NCBI RefSeq assembly: GCF_003351765.1
Contig: NZ_CP031229.1
Location: forward strand, 558,001-622,000
Length of the DNA stretch: 64,000 nt
Source: Ornithinimicrobium avium
Lineage (GTDB): Bacteria; Actinomycetota; Actinomycetes; Actinomycetales; Dermatophilaceae
Direction: 5' to 3'
The notes beneath the pieces were generated by a model. That model searched no databases, was not told where the DNA came from, and saw only the letters and a list, made by a program, of their open reading frames with translations. The position numbers were made by a program, and so were the translations under genes. Below, one piece after another: positions 33,968-42,147 of this stretch (position 1 is its first letter; every line of letters starts with the position of its first letter).

Positions 33968-35119
33968 ATGGCGGATGCCGTGAAGGGCTCGGCGGCGCGC
34001 ACGGCGTTGGGGGTCGTGCTGGTGCTGCTGCTGGTGGCTGCTGCTGCGGGTGCGGGGTGGTGGGCCTCGAGGGCGACGTTGACCTCGCAGGTGCCCAAGG
34101 GCGCCGAAGCGGCTACCGCGCCGGAGGTGGTGTGGGCGGAGGCGAGCAGCGGGTCGGTGGGGCGGTCGTTGCCGTTGTCGACGACGTTGCGTCAGCCGGC
34201 GCTGCCGGTGGCGCAGAACGCGCTGGCCGGGGTGGTGACGAGCGTCTCGCCCGGTGAGGTGGGGGAGGGGGACGTGGTGTATGTCGTGGGGGAGACACCG
34301 GTGCGGGTGGTGGAGGCGGACGCGCCGTTCTGGCGGGACCTGGCCCGTGGAGTGAAGGGTGAGGACGTGGAGCCGCTGCAGCGGCTGCTGGTCGAGGAGG
34401 GGTACCTGGGCGGGGAGCCGGACGGTGACTTCGGGTGGAACACGCAGCAGGCGCTCAGGGCGTGGCAGAAGGACCAAGACCTGCCGCAGTCGGGGGTCGT
34501 GGCCCTGGGTGAGCTGGTCGCGGTCGCTGACCTGCCGGCGGTGGTGCAGCTGGGCGAGGGCATCGTGGTGGGCAAGAGCCTGGGCGGCGGTGAGGACTCG
34601 GTCCTGGCCCCGACGGGTGAGCGCGAGTTCGTGCTGGTGGTGACCCAGGAGCAGGCGCGGCTGATCCCGGCCGAGACGACGGTGGAGATCACCTTCGAGG
34701 ACCACAGGTGGACCGCGGTGATCGCGGGGTCGGAGCTGGACGAGTTCGGGTCGACCACGTTCACCCTCACCGCCCCCGGCGGCGGCGAGGTGTGCGGGGA
34801 GGAGTGCGGGGTGCTGCCCAACGACGCGCAGGTGACGTTGCGCTCGGACGTGGTGATCGTGCCGAAGGTGGAGGGCACGACGGTGCCCGCGGCGGCGGTG
34901 CGCACGAGGCCCGACGGCACCGCATACCTGGTGACCGAGGACGGGGAGGTCGCGGTGGGCGTGCGCGGGTCCGGGCAGGGCGTGGCCGTGGTCGACGGGG
35001 TCGAGCCGGGCACGAGGGTGCAGGTCCTCGGTGGCACCCAGGGGGTGCAGCCCGCCCCGGCTCAGCCGGAGCCGGAGCCCGGGCAGGGTGACGACTCCGC
35101 CTCGACGCAGGAGGGGTGA
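33968..35119 (+). CDS. Membrane-fusion (MacA/HlyD-like) protein with peptidoglycan-binding domain
   Basis: The 383-residue protein has an N-terminal membrane anchor (about 13-31), a barrel-like segment around the partially lipoyl-like L-A-G-V-V-T-S-V-S-P-G motif near 86, and a PG_binding_1 domain at about 128-172 (G-E-D-V-E-P-L-Q-R-L-L with D-G-D-F-G-W-N-T-Q-Q-A-L). An adaptor beta-domain follows, then a Pro/Glu-rich tail. Such proteins connect an ABC permease to the cell wall in Gram-positive exporters. ATG 33968 is preferred to GTG 33959. Its stop abuts the ATPase gene. Confidence 0.85.
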   Translation: MADAVKGSAARTALGVVLVLLLVAAAAGAGWWASRATLTSQVPKGAEAATAPEVVWAEASSGSVGRSLPLSTTLRQPALPVAQNALAGVVTSVSPGEVGEGDVVYVVGETPVRVVEADAPFWRDLARGVKGEDVEPLQRLLVEEGYLGGEPDGDFGWNTQQALRAWQKDQDLPQSGVVALGELVAVADLPAVVQLGEGIVVGKSLGGGEDSVLAPTGEREFVLVVTQEQARLIPAETTVEITFEDHRWTAVIAGSELDEFGSTTFTLTAPGGGEVCGEECGVLPNDAQVTLRSDVVIVPKVEGTTVPAAAVRTRPDGTAYLVTEDGEVAVGVRGSGQGVAVVDGVEPGTRVQVLGGTQGVQPAPAQPEPEPGQGDDSASTQEG

Positions 35120-35788
35120 GTGGTGCTGGCGGTGGCGGACCTGAGCTTCGCCTACTCCCGGGGCGGGGAGGAGCTGTTCGGCGGGCTGTCCCACGAGTTC
35201 GTCCCGGGTGCGGTGACGGCGGTGACGGGTCCGTCGGGGCGGGGCAAGTCGACGCTGCTGTACGTGCTGGGTCTGATGCTCACCCCGACCCGGGGGCAGG
35301 TGCTGCTCTCGGGGCAGGAGGTGTCCTCGGCGGCTGACGCGGTGCGTTCGCGGGTGCGGGCGCACCGGATCGGGTTCGTCTTCCAGGACGCGGCGCTGGA
35401 CCCGACCCGCACCGTGCTCGACTCGGTGGTCGAGCCGGCCCTTTATGCCGGGTGGCGGCTGGGCCGGGCGCGGGAGCGGGGCCGGGTGCTGCTGGAGCAG
35501 ATGGGCGTCGGTGCCCGGGCGGACCACCGGCCCGGCGAGGTGTCCGGCGGGCAGGCGCAGCGGGTCGCGGTGTGCCGGGCGCTGGTGACCGACCCGGTCG
35601 TGGTGCTGGCCGACGAACCGACGGGCAACCTGGACCGCGACAACGCCCAGGGGGTGCTTCGGGCGCTGTCCGCGGCGGCGGGCGGCCACGGCACCCACGG
35701 GGAGGGCGACGGGATGCCGCGCACGGTGGTGGTGGCCACGCACGACCCGTTCGTGCTCGAGCACGCCGATGAGGTGCTGGCGCTGTGA
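35120..35788 (+). CDS. ABC transporter ATP-binding protein, MacB/LolD type
   Basis: The 222-residue ATPase has Walker A G-P-S-G-R-G-K-S-T near residue 36, Q-loop V-F-Q-D near 85, signature S-G-G-Q-A-Q-R near 141, Walker B V-L-A-D-E-P near 164 and the switch histidine in ATHDP. Walker A has Arg where Ser is usual. It belongs to the MacB/LolD group that powers FtsX-type permeases. It starts with GTG directly after the membrane-fusion gene and overlaps the permease gene by four bases. Confidence 0.92.
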   Translation: MVLAVADLSFAYSRGGEELFGGLSHEFVPGAVTAVTGPSGRGKSTLLYVLGLMLTPTRGQVLLSGQEVSSAADAVRSRVRAHRIGFVFQDAALDPTRTVLDSVVEPALYAGWRLGRARERGRVLLEQMGVGARADHRPGEVSGGQAQRVAVCRALVTDPVVVLADEPTGNLDRDNAQGVLRALSAAAGGHGTHGEGDGMPRTVVVATHDPFVLEHADEVLAL

Positions 35789-36885
35789 GGCCGTGGTTGT
35801 TGCTGCGCGAGGCGGTGGCCACGGCCTGGGCGGCGAAGGTGCCCTCGAGCCTGGTGCTTCTGCTGGTGGCGACGATGTGCGCGGCGACGATCGCGACGGT
35901 GGGGCGCACGGCGGCGGCCGAGGCGCAGCTGCTGGAGCGGCTGGACTCCGCCGGGTCCCGGGTGCTGGTGGTGGCCGACGCGCGCGGGGACGACCTGATC
36001 TCGGCGACGGTCGTGGACCAGGTCGCGGGCCTGTCGACCTCCGAGCGTGCGGTCGGCACGCTGATCCCGGTGGACGTGGTCAACGGGGTCGTCGGGCAGG
36101 GCGCGACCCGGGTGCCGGCGTGGGGCGTGCACGGCGACCTGTCCGCGGTCGCGACGCTGACCGCGGGGCGTTGGCCGGGTCCGGGGGAGGCGATCGTCAC
36201 GACCGAGGCGATGGCCCGGCTGGGGCTGGACGACCCGGTCGGGTGGGTCGCGCAGGCCTCCACCACGGTGGTCGACGACTGGTCGGTCGTCGGGAGCTTC
36301 GAGCCGAGGGACCCGTTCGGCGACTACGCCTCCGGGGTGCTCTACGTCGCGCCGGAGGGCCGCGCCCTCGATGCGGTGCACGTCGTGCTCACGCAGGCCG
36401 ACGTCGCCCAGGTCGCTCAGGCGCAGGTGCTGCGGCTCATCGACCCCCCGGCCCCGGACTCGGTGACGATCACCTCGCCGGTGTCGCTGGCGCAGCTGCA
36501 GGAGCAGGTGACTGGTGACCTGGCCAGTTTCGGGCGCACCCTGCTGCTCGGCGTGCTCGGTGCCGGGGCGCTGCTGGTGGCGATCGTGACCCTGGCCGAC
36601 GTCCTCGTGCGCCGCGCCGACCTCGGCCGGCGCCGCGCGCTGGGCGCCACCCGTGCCACCATCGTCGCCCTCGTCGTCCTGCGCACCCTCATCCCCGCCC
36701 TGCTCGGTGCGGCGGTCGGTGTCGCCGCGGGTATGGCGATCACCGGCCGCCTCGGCGCCGTCCCGCCCTGGGACTTCACCACCGGCACCGCCGTCCTGGC
36801 CCTGCTCGCCGCGGTCGTCGCCGCCGTCCTGCCCGCCCTCTACGCCGCCACCCGCGACCCCGTCAGGGTGCTCAGGACCCCATGA
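35785..36885 (+). CDS. FtsX-like ABC transporter permease
   Basis: The 366-residue permease has one N-terminal helix (about 17-36), a large extracytoplasmic domain to about 240, and three C-terminal helices (about 252-275, 295-320, 333-355), the four-helix MacB/FtsX topology. The C-terminal R-R-A-D-L-G-R-R-R-A-L-G-A-T-R segment matches the FtsX family coupling region. With the ATPase and membrane-fusion protein it would form a mechanotransmission-type exporter that acts on extracytoplasmic substrates such as lipoproteins or secreted peptides. It overlaps lipoprotein C by four bases (ATGA). Confidence 0.92.
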   Translation: MRPWLLLREAVATAWAAKVPSSLVLLLVATMCAATIATVGRTAAAEAQLLERLDSAGSRVLVVADARGDDLISATVVDQVAGLSTSERAVGTLIPVDVVNGVVGQGATRVPAWGVHGDLSAVATLTAGRWPGPGEAIVTTEAMARLGLDDPVGWVAQASTTVVDDWSVVGSFEPRDPFGDYASGVLYVAPEGRALDAVHVVLTQADVAQVAQAQVLRLIDPPAPDSVTITSPVSLAQLQEQVTGDLASFGRTLLLGVLGAGALLVAIVTLADVLVRRADLGRRRALGATRATIVALVVLRTLIPALLGAAVGVAAGMAITGRLGAVPPWDFTTGTAVLALLAAVVAAVLPALYAATRDPVRVLRTP

Positions 36886-37538
36886 GGGGCGCAGGCGCAC
36901 GGGACGTGGCGAGGCGCACGGCATACCTGACGGTCGTGGTGGCGCTGCTGGTGACCGGGTGCAGCGGGACAGAACCGCCGGCCGCGCCGAGCGACCCGGC
37001 CGTGACGCCCGGGGAGTGGGACGGGCCGGCGACGCGTGAGGAGTACCTCACCGAGCTGGCCGAGATCCACGGGATCGAGGACCCGCCGCCCGTCGAGATC
37101 GTCCAGGAGATTGCGCAGGACGACGACGGGCTGCGGCTGGTGGCCGAGTGCCTGGCGGGCAAGGGGTGGCCGGCGAGGATCGACGGCGACGGGCTGCTCA
37201 TCGACGGCGTGCGGGAGGAGCAGCAGCAGGACCTGGCGCGCGACCAGTACGTCTGCAACGCGTCCTACCCGGTGGCGGAGAGGTACCGCAGCCTGTCGCC
37301 GGAGGAGCATCTGGCCCGCTGGTACGCCTACCTCCTGGAGACGTACGTGCCGTGCGTCGAGGCGCTGGGCTACGACATCTCCGAGCCGCCGTCGTTGGAG
37401 AGCTTCCTCGCCTCGCAGGGGGCGTCGTGGATCCCCAATGCGCAGGTGGGGGAGCAGGCCCGTGCCCGCGGCGACGACTTCAGGTCCGTGGACGAGCAGT
37501 GCCCGCAGCAGATGCCGGCGGAGATGCGCGAGCCGTAG
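36882..37538 (+). CDS. Four-cysteine lipoprotein C, last gene of the exporter operon
   Basis: The 218-residue protein has a signal with lipobox V-T-G-C (Cys27) and four cysteines at 90, 125, 158 and 207 (spacing 35, 33, 49), in C-L-A-G-K-G-W-P-A, C-N-A-S-Y-P, C-V-E-A-L-G-Y-D-I-S and C-P-Q-Q. W-I-P-N before the last Cys parallels W-W-P-N in lipoprotein A. So it is the third paralogue within 6 kb. ATGA overlap with the permease gene shows it is co-translated with the exporter. Function is unknown; a substrate-handling or self-protection subunit is possible. Confidence 0.82.
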   Translation: MRGAGARDVARRTAYLTVVVALLVTGCSGTEPPAAPSDPAVTPGEWDGPATREEYLTELAEIHGIEDPPPVEIVQEIAQDDDGLRLVAECLAGKGWPARIDGDGLLIDGVREEQQQDLARDQYVCNASYPVAERYRSLSPEEHLARWYAYLLETYVPCVEALGYDISEPPSLESFLASQGASWIPNAQVGEQARARGDDFRSVDEQCPQQMPAEMREP

Positions 37539-37560
37539 GAGAGCTCGCGGACCCCGCACG

Positions 37561-37566
37561 TAGGCT
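37561..37566 (+). promoter_or_regulatory. -10 element TAGGCT, leaderless start of dop
   Basis: TAGGCT ends six bases before ATG 37573. It gives dop its own promoter after the accessory block. Confidence 0.55.
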
Positions 37567-37572
37567 GCCGAC

Positions 37573-39114
37573 ATGAGCGTGCGGCGCGTGATGGGGATCG
37601 AGACCGAGCTGGGGATCACCAGCACCCAGGTCGACACGCAGGGCCGGCCGCTGGCGCCGCAGTGGCTCTCCGGGCAGGTGGTGCGCGCCTACGCCACGGC
37701 GGCCGGCGAGGGAGCCTCGCTGCCGGTCGGGTCCGGCTGGGACTACGCCGACGAGACCCCGCTGCGGGACGCCCGCGGCTACGAGATCGCGCGGGAGCTG
37801 GCGCACGTCACCCAGCTCACCGACGTCGAGGACCCGACGATCGCCAACACGGTCCTGTCCAACGGGGCCCGGCTCTACGTCGACCACGCCCACCCGGAGT
37901 ACTCCTCGCCCGAGGTGACCTCCCCGCGCGAGGCGGTGCGCTACGACCGGGCGGGGGAGCTGGTCGCCCGCCGCGCCGTCGAGCACTTGGCGAAGGAGGG
38001 CCGGGAGGTTCGCCTCTACAAGAACAACGTCGACGGCAAGGGCGCCTCCTACGGCACCCACGAGAACTACCTCGTCCCACGCACCGTCCCCTTCGACCGG
38101 CTCGCCCGCCAGCTCATCCCTTTCCTCGTCGCCCGTCCGGTCGTCGCCGGCGCCGGCCGCGTCGGCCTGGGGCAGGCCAGCGAGCGTCCCGGCTTCCAGC
38201 TGAGCCAGCGCGCCGACTACCTCGAGGCGGAGATCGGTCTGGAGACCACGCTGCGCCGCCCCATCGTCAACACCCGCGACGAGCCGCACGCCACGCCGCA
38301 CCTCCACCGGCGCCTGCACGTCATCGTCGGCGACGCGACGATGGCCGACTTCACCACGCTCCTGGCGGTCGGGTCGCTGAGCGCGGTGCTGCGCCTCATC
38401 GAGACGCACCCCGACGCCGTCCCTGCCCTCGACCTCGCGGACCCCGTCGAGGCGGTCAAGGTCGTCTCGCACGACCCGACGCTGCGCGCCACGGTCCTCA
38501 CCGCCGACGGCCGCCGGCTCACCGGCCCCGACCTCCTCGAGGCCTACCTCGAGGCCGTTGAGCGCGCCGCGGCCTCCGGGCACGAGGCGTGGGAGCCGGA
38601 CGAGGACACCGACGAGGTGCTCACCCGGTGGCGCCAGGTCCTCGACGCCCTGCGCCGGGACCCGGCGGAGTGCGCGCAGCAGGTCGAGTGGGTCGCCAAG
38701 CACCAGCTCCTCCAGCGCTACCGCGACCGCAACGGCGCCGCCTGGGACGACGCCCGCCTGGTCGCGATGGACATCCAGTGGCACGACCTCGACCCCGCCC
38801 GTGGCCTCGCGCAGAAGCTGCGCGTCGCCGGCCGTCTCGAGCGGCTCGTGCCCGACGACGCCGTCGAGAGGGCCGTGACGGAGCCTCCGCAGGACACCCG
38901 CGCCTGGTTCCGCGGCGAGTGCGTCCGCAGGTACGGCGCCGACGTCAGGGCGGCCTCGTGGGACTCGGTCACCCTCGTCGACGAGCGCGGCAGGCCGCGC
39001 CGGGTCCAGGTGCCCGAGCCGACCGCCGCCTCGCGGGAGCGGGTCGGGGAGCTGCTCGCACGGCATACCACCACCGCCTCCCTCCTGACCGAGCTGGCCA
39101 GCGAGGACGTCTGA
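37573..39114 (+). CDS. dop: Depupylase / Pup deamidase Dop
   Basis: Dop deamidates the C-terminal Gln of Pup to Glu and also removes Pup from substrates. The 513-residue protein is a carboxylate-amine ligase-like enzyme with G-I-E-T-E at residues 8-12 (metal and ATP binding) and the nucleophile/base aspartate in Y-V-D-H-A-H-P-E-Y (Asp104). The loop of about 40 residues between them, the Dop-loop, is present, which separates it from PafA. It heads dop-pup-pafA and is parted from mpa by about 10 kb of accessory genes. Confidence 0.95.
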   Translation: MSVRRVMGIETELGITSTQVDTQGRPLAPQWLSGQVVRAYATAAGEGASLPVGSGWDYADETPLRDARGYEIARELAHVTQLTDVEDPTIANTVLSNGARLYVDHAHPEYSSPEVTSPREAVRYDRAGELVARRAVEHLAKEGREVRLYKNNVDGKGASYGTHENYLVPRTVPFDRLARQLIPFLVARPVVAGAGRVGLGQASERPGFQLSQRADYLEAEIGLETTLRRPIVNTRDEPHATPHLHRRLHVIVGDATMADFTTLLAVGSLSAVLRLIETHPDAVPALDLADPVEAVKVVSHDPTLRATVLTADGRRLTGPDLLEAYLEAVERAAASGHEAWEPDEDTDEVLTRWRQVLDALRRDPAECAQQVEWVAKHQLLQRYRDRNGAAWDDARLVAMDIQWHDLDPARGLAQKLRVAGRLERLVPDDAVERAVTEPPQDTRAWFRGECVRRYGADVRAASWDSVTLVDERGRPRRVQVPEPTAASRERVGELLARHTTTASLLTELASEDV

Positions 39115-39126
39115 GAGGATCGGGTC

Positions 39127-39333
39127 ATGGCAGGTTCATCGCAGGAGCACATCCGCCGCCGGGACGACGGGGCGCCGGAGCCGCAGGCCCCGACGCCCCC
39201 GCCCGCGGCGCCGCAGGCGCAGAGCGCGGAGCGGGACGAGGCGCTCGACTCGCTGCTCGACGAGATCGACGGCGTGCTGGAGTCCAACGCCACCGAGTTC
39301 GTGCACGGCTTCGTACAGAAGGGCGGGCAGTGA
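39127..39333 (+). CDS. pup: Prokaryotic ubiquitin-like protein Pup
   Basis: The 68-residue protein ends in F-V-Q-K-G-G-Q, the Pup C-terminus in its Gln form, so Dop must deamidate it before ligation. The N-terminal half is Pro- and Ala-rich and disordered, and the helix near residues 38-60 (E-R-D-E-A-L-D-S-L-L-D-E-I-D) is the Mpa-binding region. The gene sits 12 bases after dop and 7 before pafA. In many actinobacteria prcB and prcA lie between pup and pafA; here they do not. Confidence 0.96.
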   Translation: MAGSSQEHIRRRDDGAPEPQAPTPPPAAPQAQSAERDEALDSLLDEIDGVLESNATEFVHGFVQKGGQ

Positions 39334-39340
39334 GCCGCCG

Positions 39341-40717
39341 ATGATCACCGCGCGCATCTTCGGGATCGAGACCGAGTTCGGCGTCAACGCCACCTTCCGC
39401 GGCACCTCGCGGCTCTCCCCGGAGGAGGTCGCGCGCCATCTGTTCCGCAAGGTCGTGGCCTGGGGCCGCTCCAGCAACGTCTTCCTGGTCAACGGCTCGC
39501 GGCTCTACCTCGACGTCGGCTCCCACCCGGAGTACGCCACCGCCGAGTGCACCGACCTGCTCGACCTGGTCGCCCACGACAAGGCCGGCGAGCTCATCGT
39601 CCAGGACCTCGCCGACGATGCCGAGGCGCGCCTGGCCGAGGAGGGCTTCGACGCGACGATCTACGTGCTGAAGAACAACGTGGACTCCCGCGGCAACTCC
39701 TACGGCTCCCACGAGAACTACCTCATCGCCCGCACCCCGCGGCTGGAGCGGGTCACCGACACCCTCGTGCCCTTCCTCGTCACCCGCCAGCTGATGACCG
39801 GCGCCGGCCGGCTGCACGTCGTGGGGGAGCGGGCGACATACCTCGTCTCCCAGCGCGCCGACCACATGTGGGAGGGCCTGTCCTCGGCGACCACCCGCTC
39901 GCGCCCGATCATCAACACCCGCGACGAGCCGCACGCCGACCCCGGGCGCTACCGGCGCCTGCACGTCATCGTCGGCGACTCCACGATGAGCCAGACCACC
40001 ACGCTCATGCGGATGGGCACCACCGACCTCGTGCTGCGCGTGCTCGAGGCCGGCACCCGCGTGCCAGACCTCGCCCTGGCCAACCCGGTGCAGGCCATCC
40101 GGGACGTCAGCCGCGACCAGACGGGGCGTCTGTCCATCCCGCTCGCCTCGGGGCGCACCATCACCGCGCTCGGTATGCAGCACACGCTCCTCGACCTCGC
40201 GGCCCGCCACGCGCAGGGGGCCGGGCTCGCGGACGTCTCGCCGCACCGCGAGGTGCTGGAGCTGTGGGAACGCACCCTGCAGGCGGTGGAGACGGGCGAC
40301 CTGTCCCTGGTCGACACCGAGATCGAGTGGGTGATGAAGAAGAAGCTGCTCGACGGCTACGCCGCCAAGCACGGCCTGGCACCCCACGACGAGCGCCTGC
40401 AGCAGCTCGACCTGGCCTGGCACGACGTGCACCCGACCCGCGGCCTGATGCCGATCCTGCAGCGCTCCGGCGCAGCCCGCACGCTCGTCGACGAGCAGCG
40501 GGTGCGGCGGGCGATGGAGGAGCCGCCGGCGACCCGGGCCAAGCTGCGGGGCGACTTCGTGCGGGCCGCCCAGGAGCACCGGCGCGACTTCTCCGTCGAC
40601 TGGGTCCACCTCAAGCTCAACGACGAGGCCCAGCGCACCGTGGTGTGCAAGGACCCGTTCGCCAGCGTCGACCAGCGGGTCGAGGAGCTCCTGGCACACA
40701 TCCGCGCCGGCCGGTGA
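39341..40717 (+). CDS. pafA: Pup--protein ligase PafA
   Basis: PafA forms the isopeptide bond between the gamma-carboxylate of Pup Glu and substrate lysines, using ATP. The 458-residue protein begins RIFGIETEFG with the metal-binding glutamates and has the catalytic aspartate in Y-L-D-V-G-S-H-P-E-Y (Asp58). It lacks the Dop loop. The conserved H-E-N-Y and N-T-R-D-E-P-H-A segments of the ligase fold are present. It follows pup by seven bases without proteasome core genes between. Confidence 0.96.
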   Translation: MITARIFGIETEFGVNATFRGTSRLSPEEVARHLFRKVVAWGRSSNVFLVNGSRLYLDVGSHPEYATAECTDLLDLVAHDKAGELIVQDLADDAEARLAEEGFDATIYVLKNNVDSRGNSYGSHENYLIARTPRLERVTDTLVPFLVTRQLMTGAGRLHVVGERATYLVSQRADHMWEGLSSATTRSRPIINTRDEPHADPGRYRRLHVIVGDSTMSQTTTLMRMGTTDLVLRVLEAGTRVPDLALANPVQAIRDVSRDQTGRLSIPLASGRTITALGMQHTLLDLAARHAQGAGLADVSPHREVLELWERTLQAVETGDLSLVDTEIEWVMKKKLLDGYAAKHGLAPHDERLQQLDLAWHDVHPTRGLMPILQRSGAARTLVDEQRVRRAMEEPPATRAKLRGDFVRAAQEHRRDFSVDWVHLKLNDEAQRTVVCKDPFASVDQRVEELLAHIRAGR

Positions 40718-40761
40718 GCGCCGGGGCTCCCACCGGTTCCCCAGGTTCGGGTCGTTAGGCT

Positions 40762-40787
40762 GGGACGGTTGCCGGTGACGCCGTCCC
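40762..40787 (+). promoter_or_regulatory. Stem-loop between pafA and the FKBP lipoprotein gene
   Basis: GGGACGG and CCGTCCC form a perfect seven-base stem with a 12-base loop. A TAGGCT element lies just upstream at 40756. It may be a terminator for pafA or a leader element; no T-run is present. Confidence 0.35.
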
Positions 40788-40826
40788 GGCAGCAGACCAC
40801 GAACTGACGAGAAGTAAGGATCGCGC

Positions 40827-41840
40827 GTGCGCTCTCACCGACTGCGGCTGGCCGCCCTGGCGGCCGCCCCGCTCCTGCTCCTCTCCGCGTGCAGCGGGGA
40901 CGGCGCGGGGACGGACAACGCCTCCCAGAGCACGGGTGCCGACGACGCCGCGGCGACCTCGATCGCGCCCAACGGCAGCGTCTCCGAGCTCTCCGTCGAC
41001 GACTCCGGCAAGACTCCCACGATCCTGTGGGACGGCAAGCCGATGGCCGACGGCGACCTGCCGTTCTCGGTGGCCTCCACTGAGACCGAGACGGTCAAGA
41101 AGGGCGACGGCGAGGAGATCGCCGCCGGCGACGAGGTCGAGGTGCGCTACCTGGCCGTCAACGGCACGACCGGCGAGCAGCTCCTGTCGACCTTCGACGC
41201 GGACGAGACGGTCACCCTCGACCTGTCCAACGAGCTGCTCTTCCCGGCGTTCCTCGACGAGCTGCCCGGCGGCAAGGTCGGCGAGAGCCTCCTCATGGGG
41301 ATCCCGGCGGCCGACGCGTTCGGCACCAACGGCAACGAGCAGCTCGGGGTGGGCCCCCAGGACACCCTGGTGTTCTACGTGGAGGTCGTCGACGCGCACG
41401 CGCCGCTGACCAAGGCCGAGGGCAAGGCCGTCACCCCCAAGGACAAGGACCTGCCCAAGGTCGAGGCCGACGGCGAGAGCGCCGCCACGATCACCATCCC
41501 CGAGGGCGTCGACGCCCCGACCAAGCTCGTCAGCCAGGTCCTGATCAAGGGCGAGGGCCCGGAGGTCAAGGCGGGCCAGACCATCAAGGTCAACTACACC
41601 GGCGTGAAGTGGTCCGACGGCGAGGGCTTCGACGACTCCTACCAGCGGGGCGAGCCGGCCGAGTTCCCGATCGGCCTCGGCAAGGTCATCAAGGGCTGGG
41701 ACGAGGGCCTTGTCGGACAGACCGTCGGCTCGCGGGTCCTCCTCGTGGTGCCGCCCAAGGACGCCTACGCCGACCAGCCGGACCATGAATTGAAGGAGGA
41801 GACACTCGTCTTCGTCGTTGACATCCTTGGTGCCTATTGA
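40827..41840 (+). CDS. FKBP-type peptidyl-prolyl isomerase, lipoprotein
   Basis: The 337-residue protein has a lipoprotein signal (L-L-L-L-S-A-C, Cys at about 22) and two FKBP-like domains. The first (about 85-195) is degenerate, and the second (about 230-335) has the usual V-N-Y-T-G-V-K-W and the V-I-K-G-W-D-E-G-L core. It probably assists folding of secreted proteins outside the membrane. It is the conserved neighbour of pafA in actinobacteria. The GTG start at 40827 has an AAGGA site about seven bases upstream. Confidence 0.93.
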   Translation: MRSHRLRLAALAAAPLLLLSACSGDGAGTDNASQSTGADDAAATSIAPNGSVSELSVDDSGKTPTILWDGKPMADGDLPFSVASTETETVKKGDGEEIAAGDEVEVRYLAVNGTTGEQLLSTFDADETVTLDLSNELLFPAFLDELPGGKVGESLLMGIPAADAFGTNGNEQLGVGPQDTLVFYVEVVDAHAPLTKAEGKAVTPKDKDLPKVEADGESAATITIPEGVDAPTKLVSQVLIKGEGPEVKAGQTIKVNYTGVKWSDGEGFDDSYQRGEPAEFPIGLGKVIKGWDEGLVGQTVGSRVLLVVPPKDAYADQPDHELKEETLVFVVDILGAY

Positions 41841-42147
41841 GAAGGCAGTGCACGAGACCGCATGGAGTCACCGTTGGCGGATGCTCGGGGTACGGGACGT
41901 GGGGATCGGGGCGGAGGCTTTAGATCCGCAGCCACTGTGATGATGGGTACGGACTCCCACCGGCGCACACAACGTCGTCGACCGCCGGCGACGTCGGCCG
42001 AGGACCGGGACCCATGCCCAACCGCTTCGACGAGGTGGTCTTCGCACCCCCCCCGCCGGGCTGGTTCAAGTCGAACTCGCGGCCCGGCCGGTTGACTGGT
42101 ATATTCGAGCACGCTCGGTTCAGGAACTCAAGGAAGAGGGATAGAGC
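41841..42147. other. Intergenic stretch with possible remnant sequence
   Basis: This 307-base gap holds no convincing gene. A 45-codon frame (42014-42151) starting M-P-N-R-F-D-E-V-V-F overlaps the next ATG but lies across the likely promoter of that gene, so I do not call it. Composition shifts from GC-rich to AT-richer near 42090, which may mark the insertion edge of the 42148 gene. Confidence 0.5.
42097..42105 (+). promoter_or_regulatory. Extended -10 (TGG-TATATT) for secreted protein gene
   Basis: TG-G-TATATT lies about 43 bases upstream of ATG 42148 and is followed by an AAGGAAGAGGG ribosome binding site. No -35 is evident, as expected for an extended -10 promoter. Confidence 0.5.
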
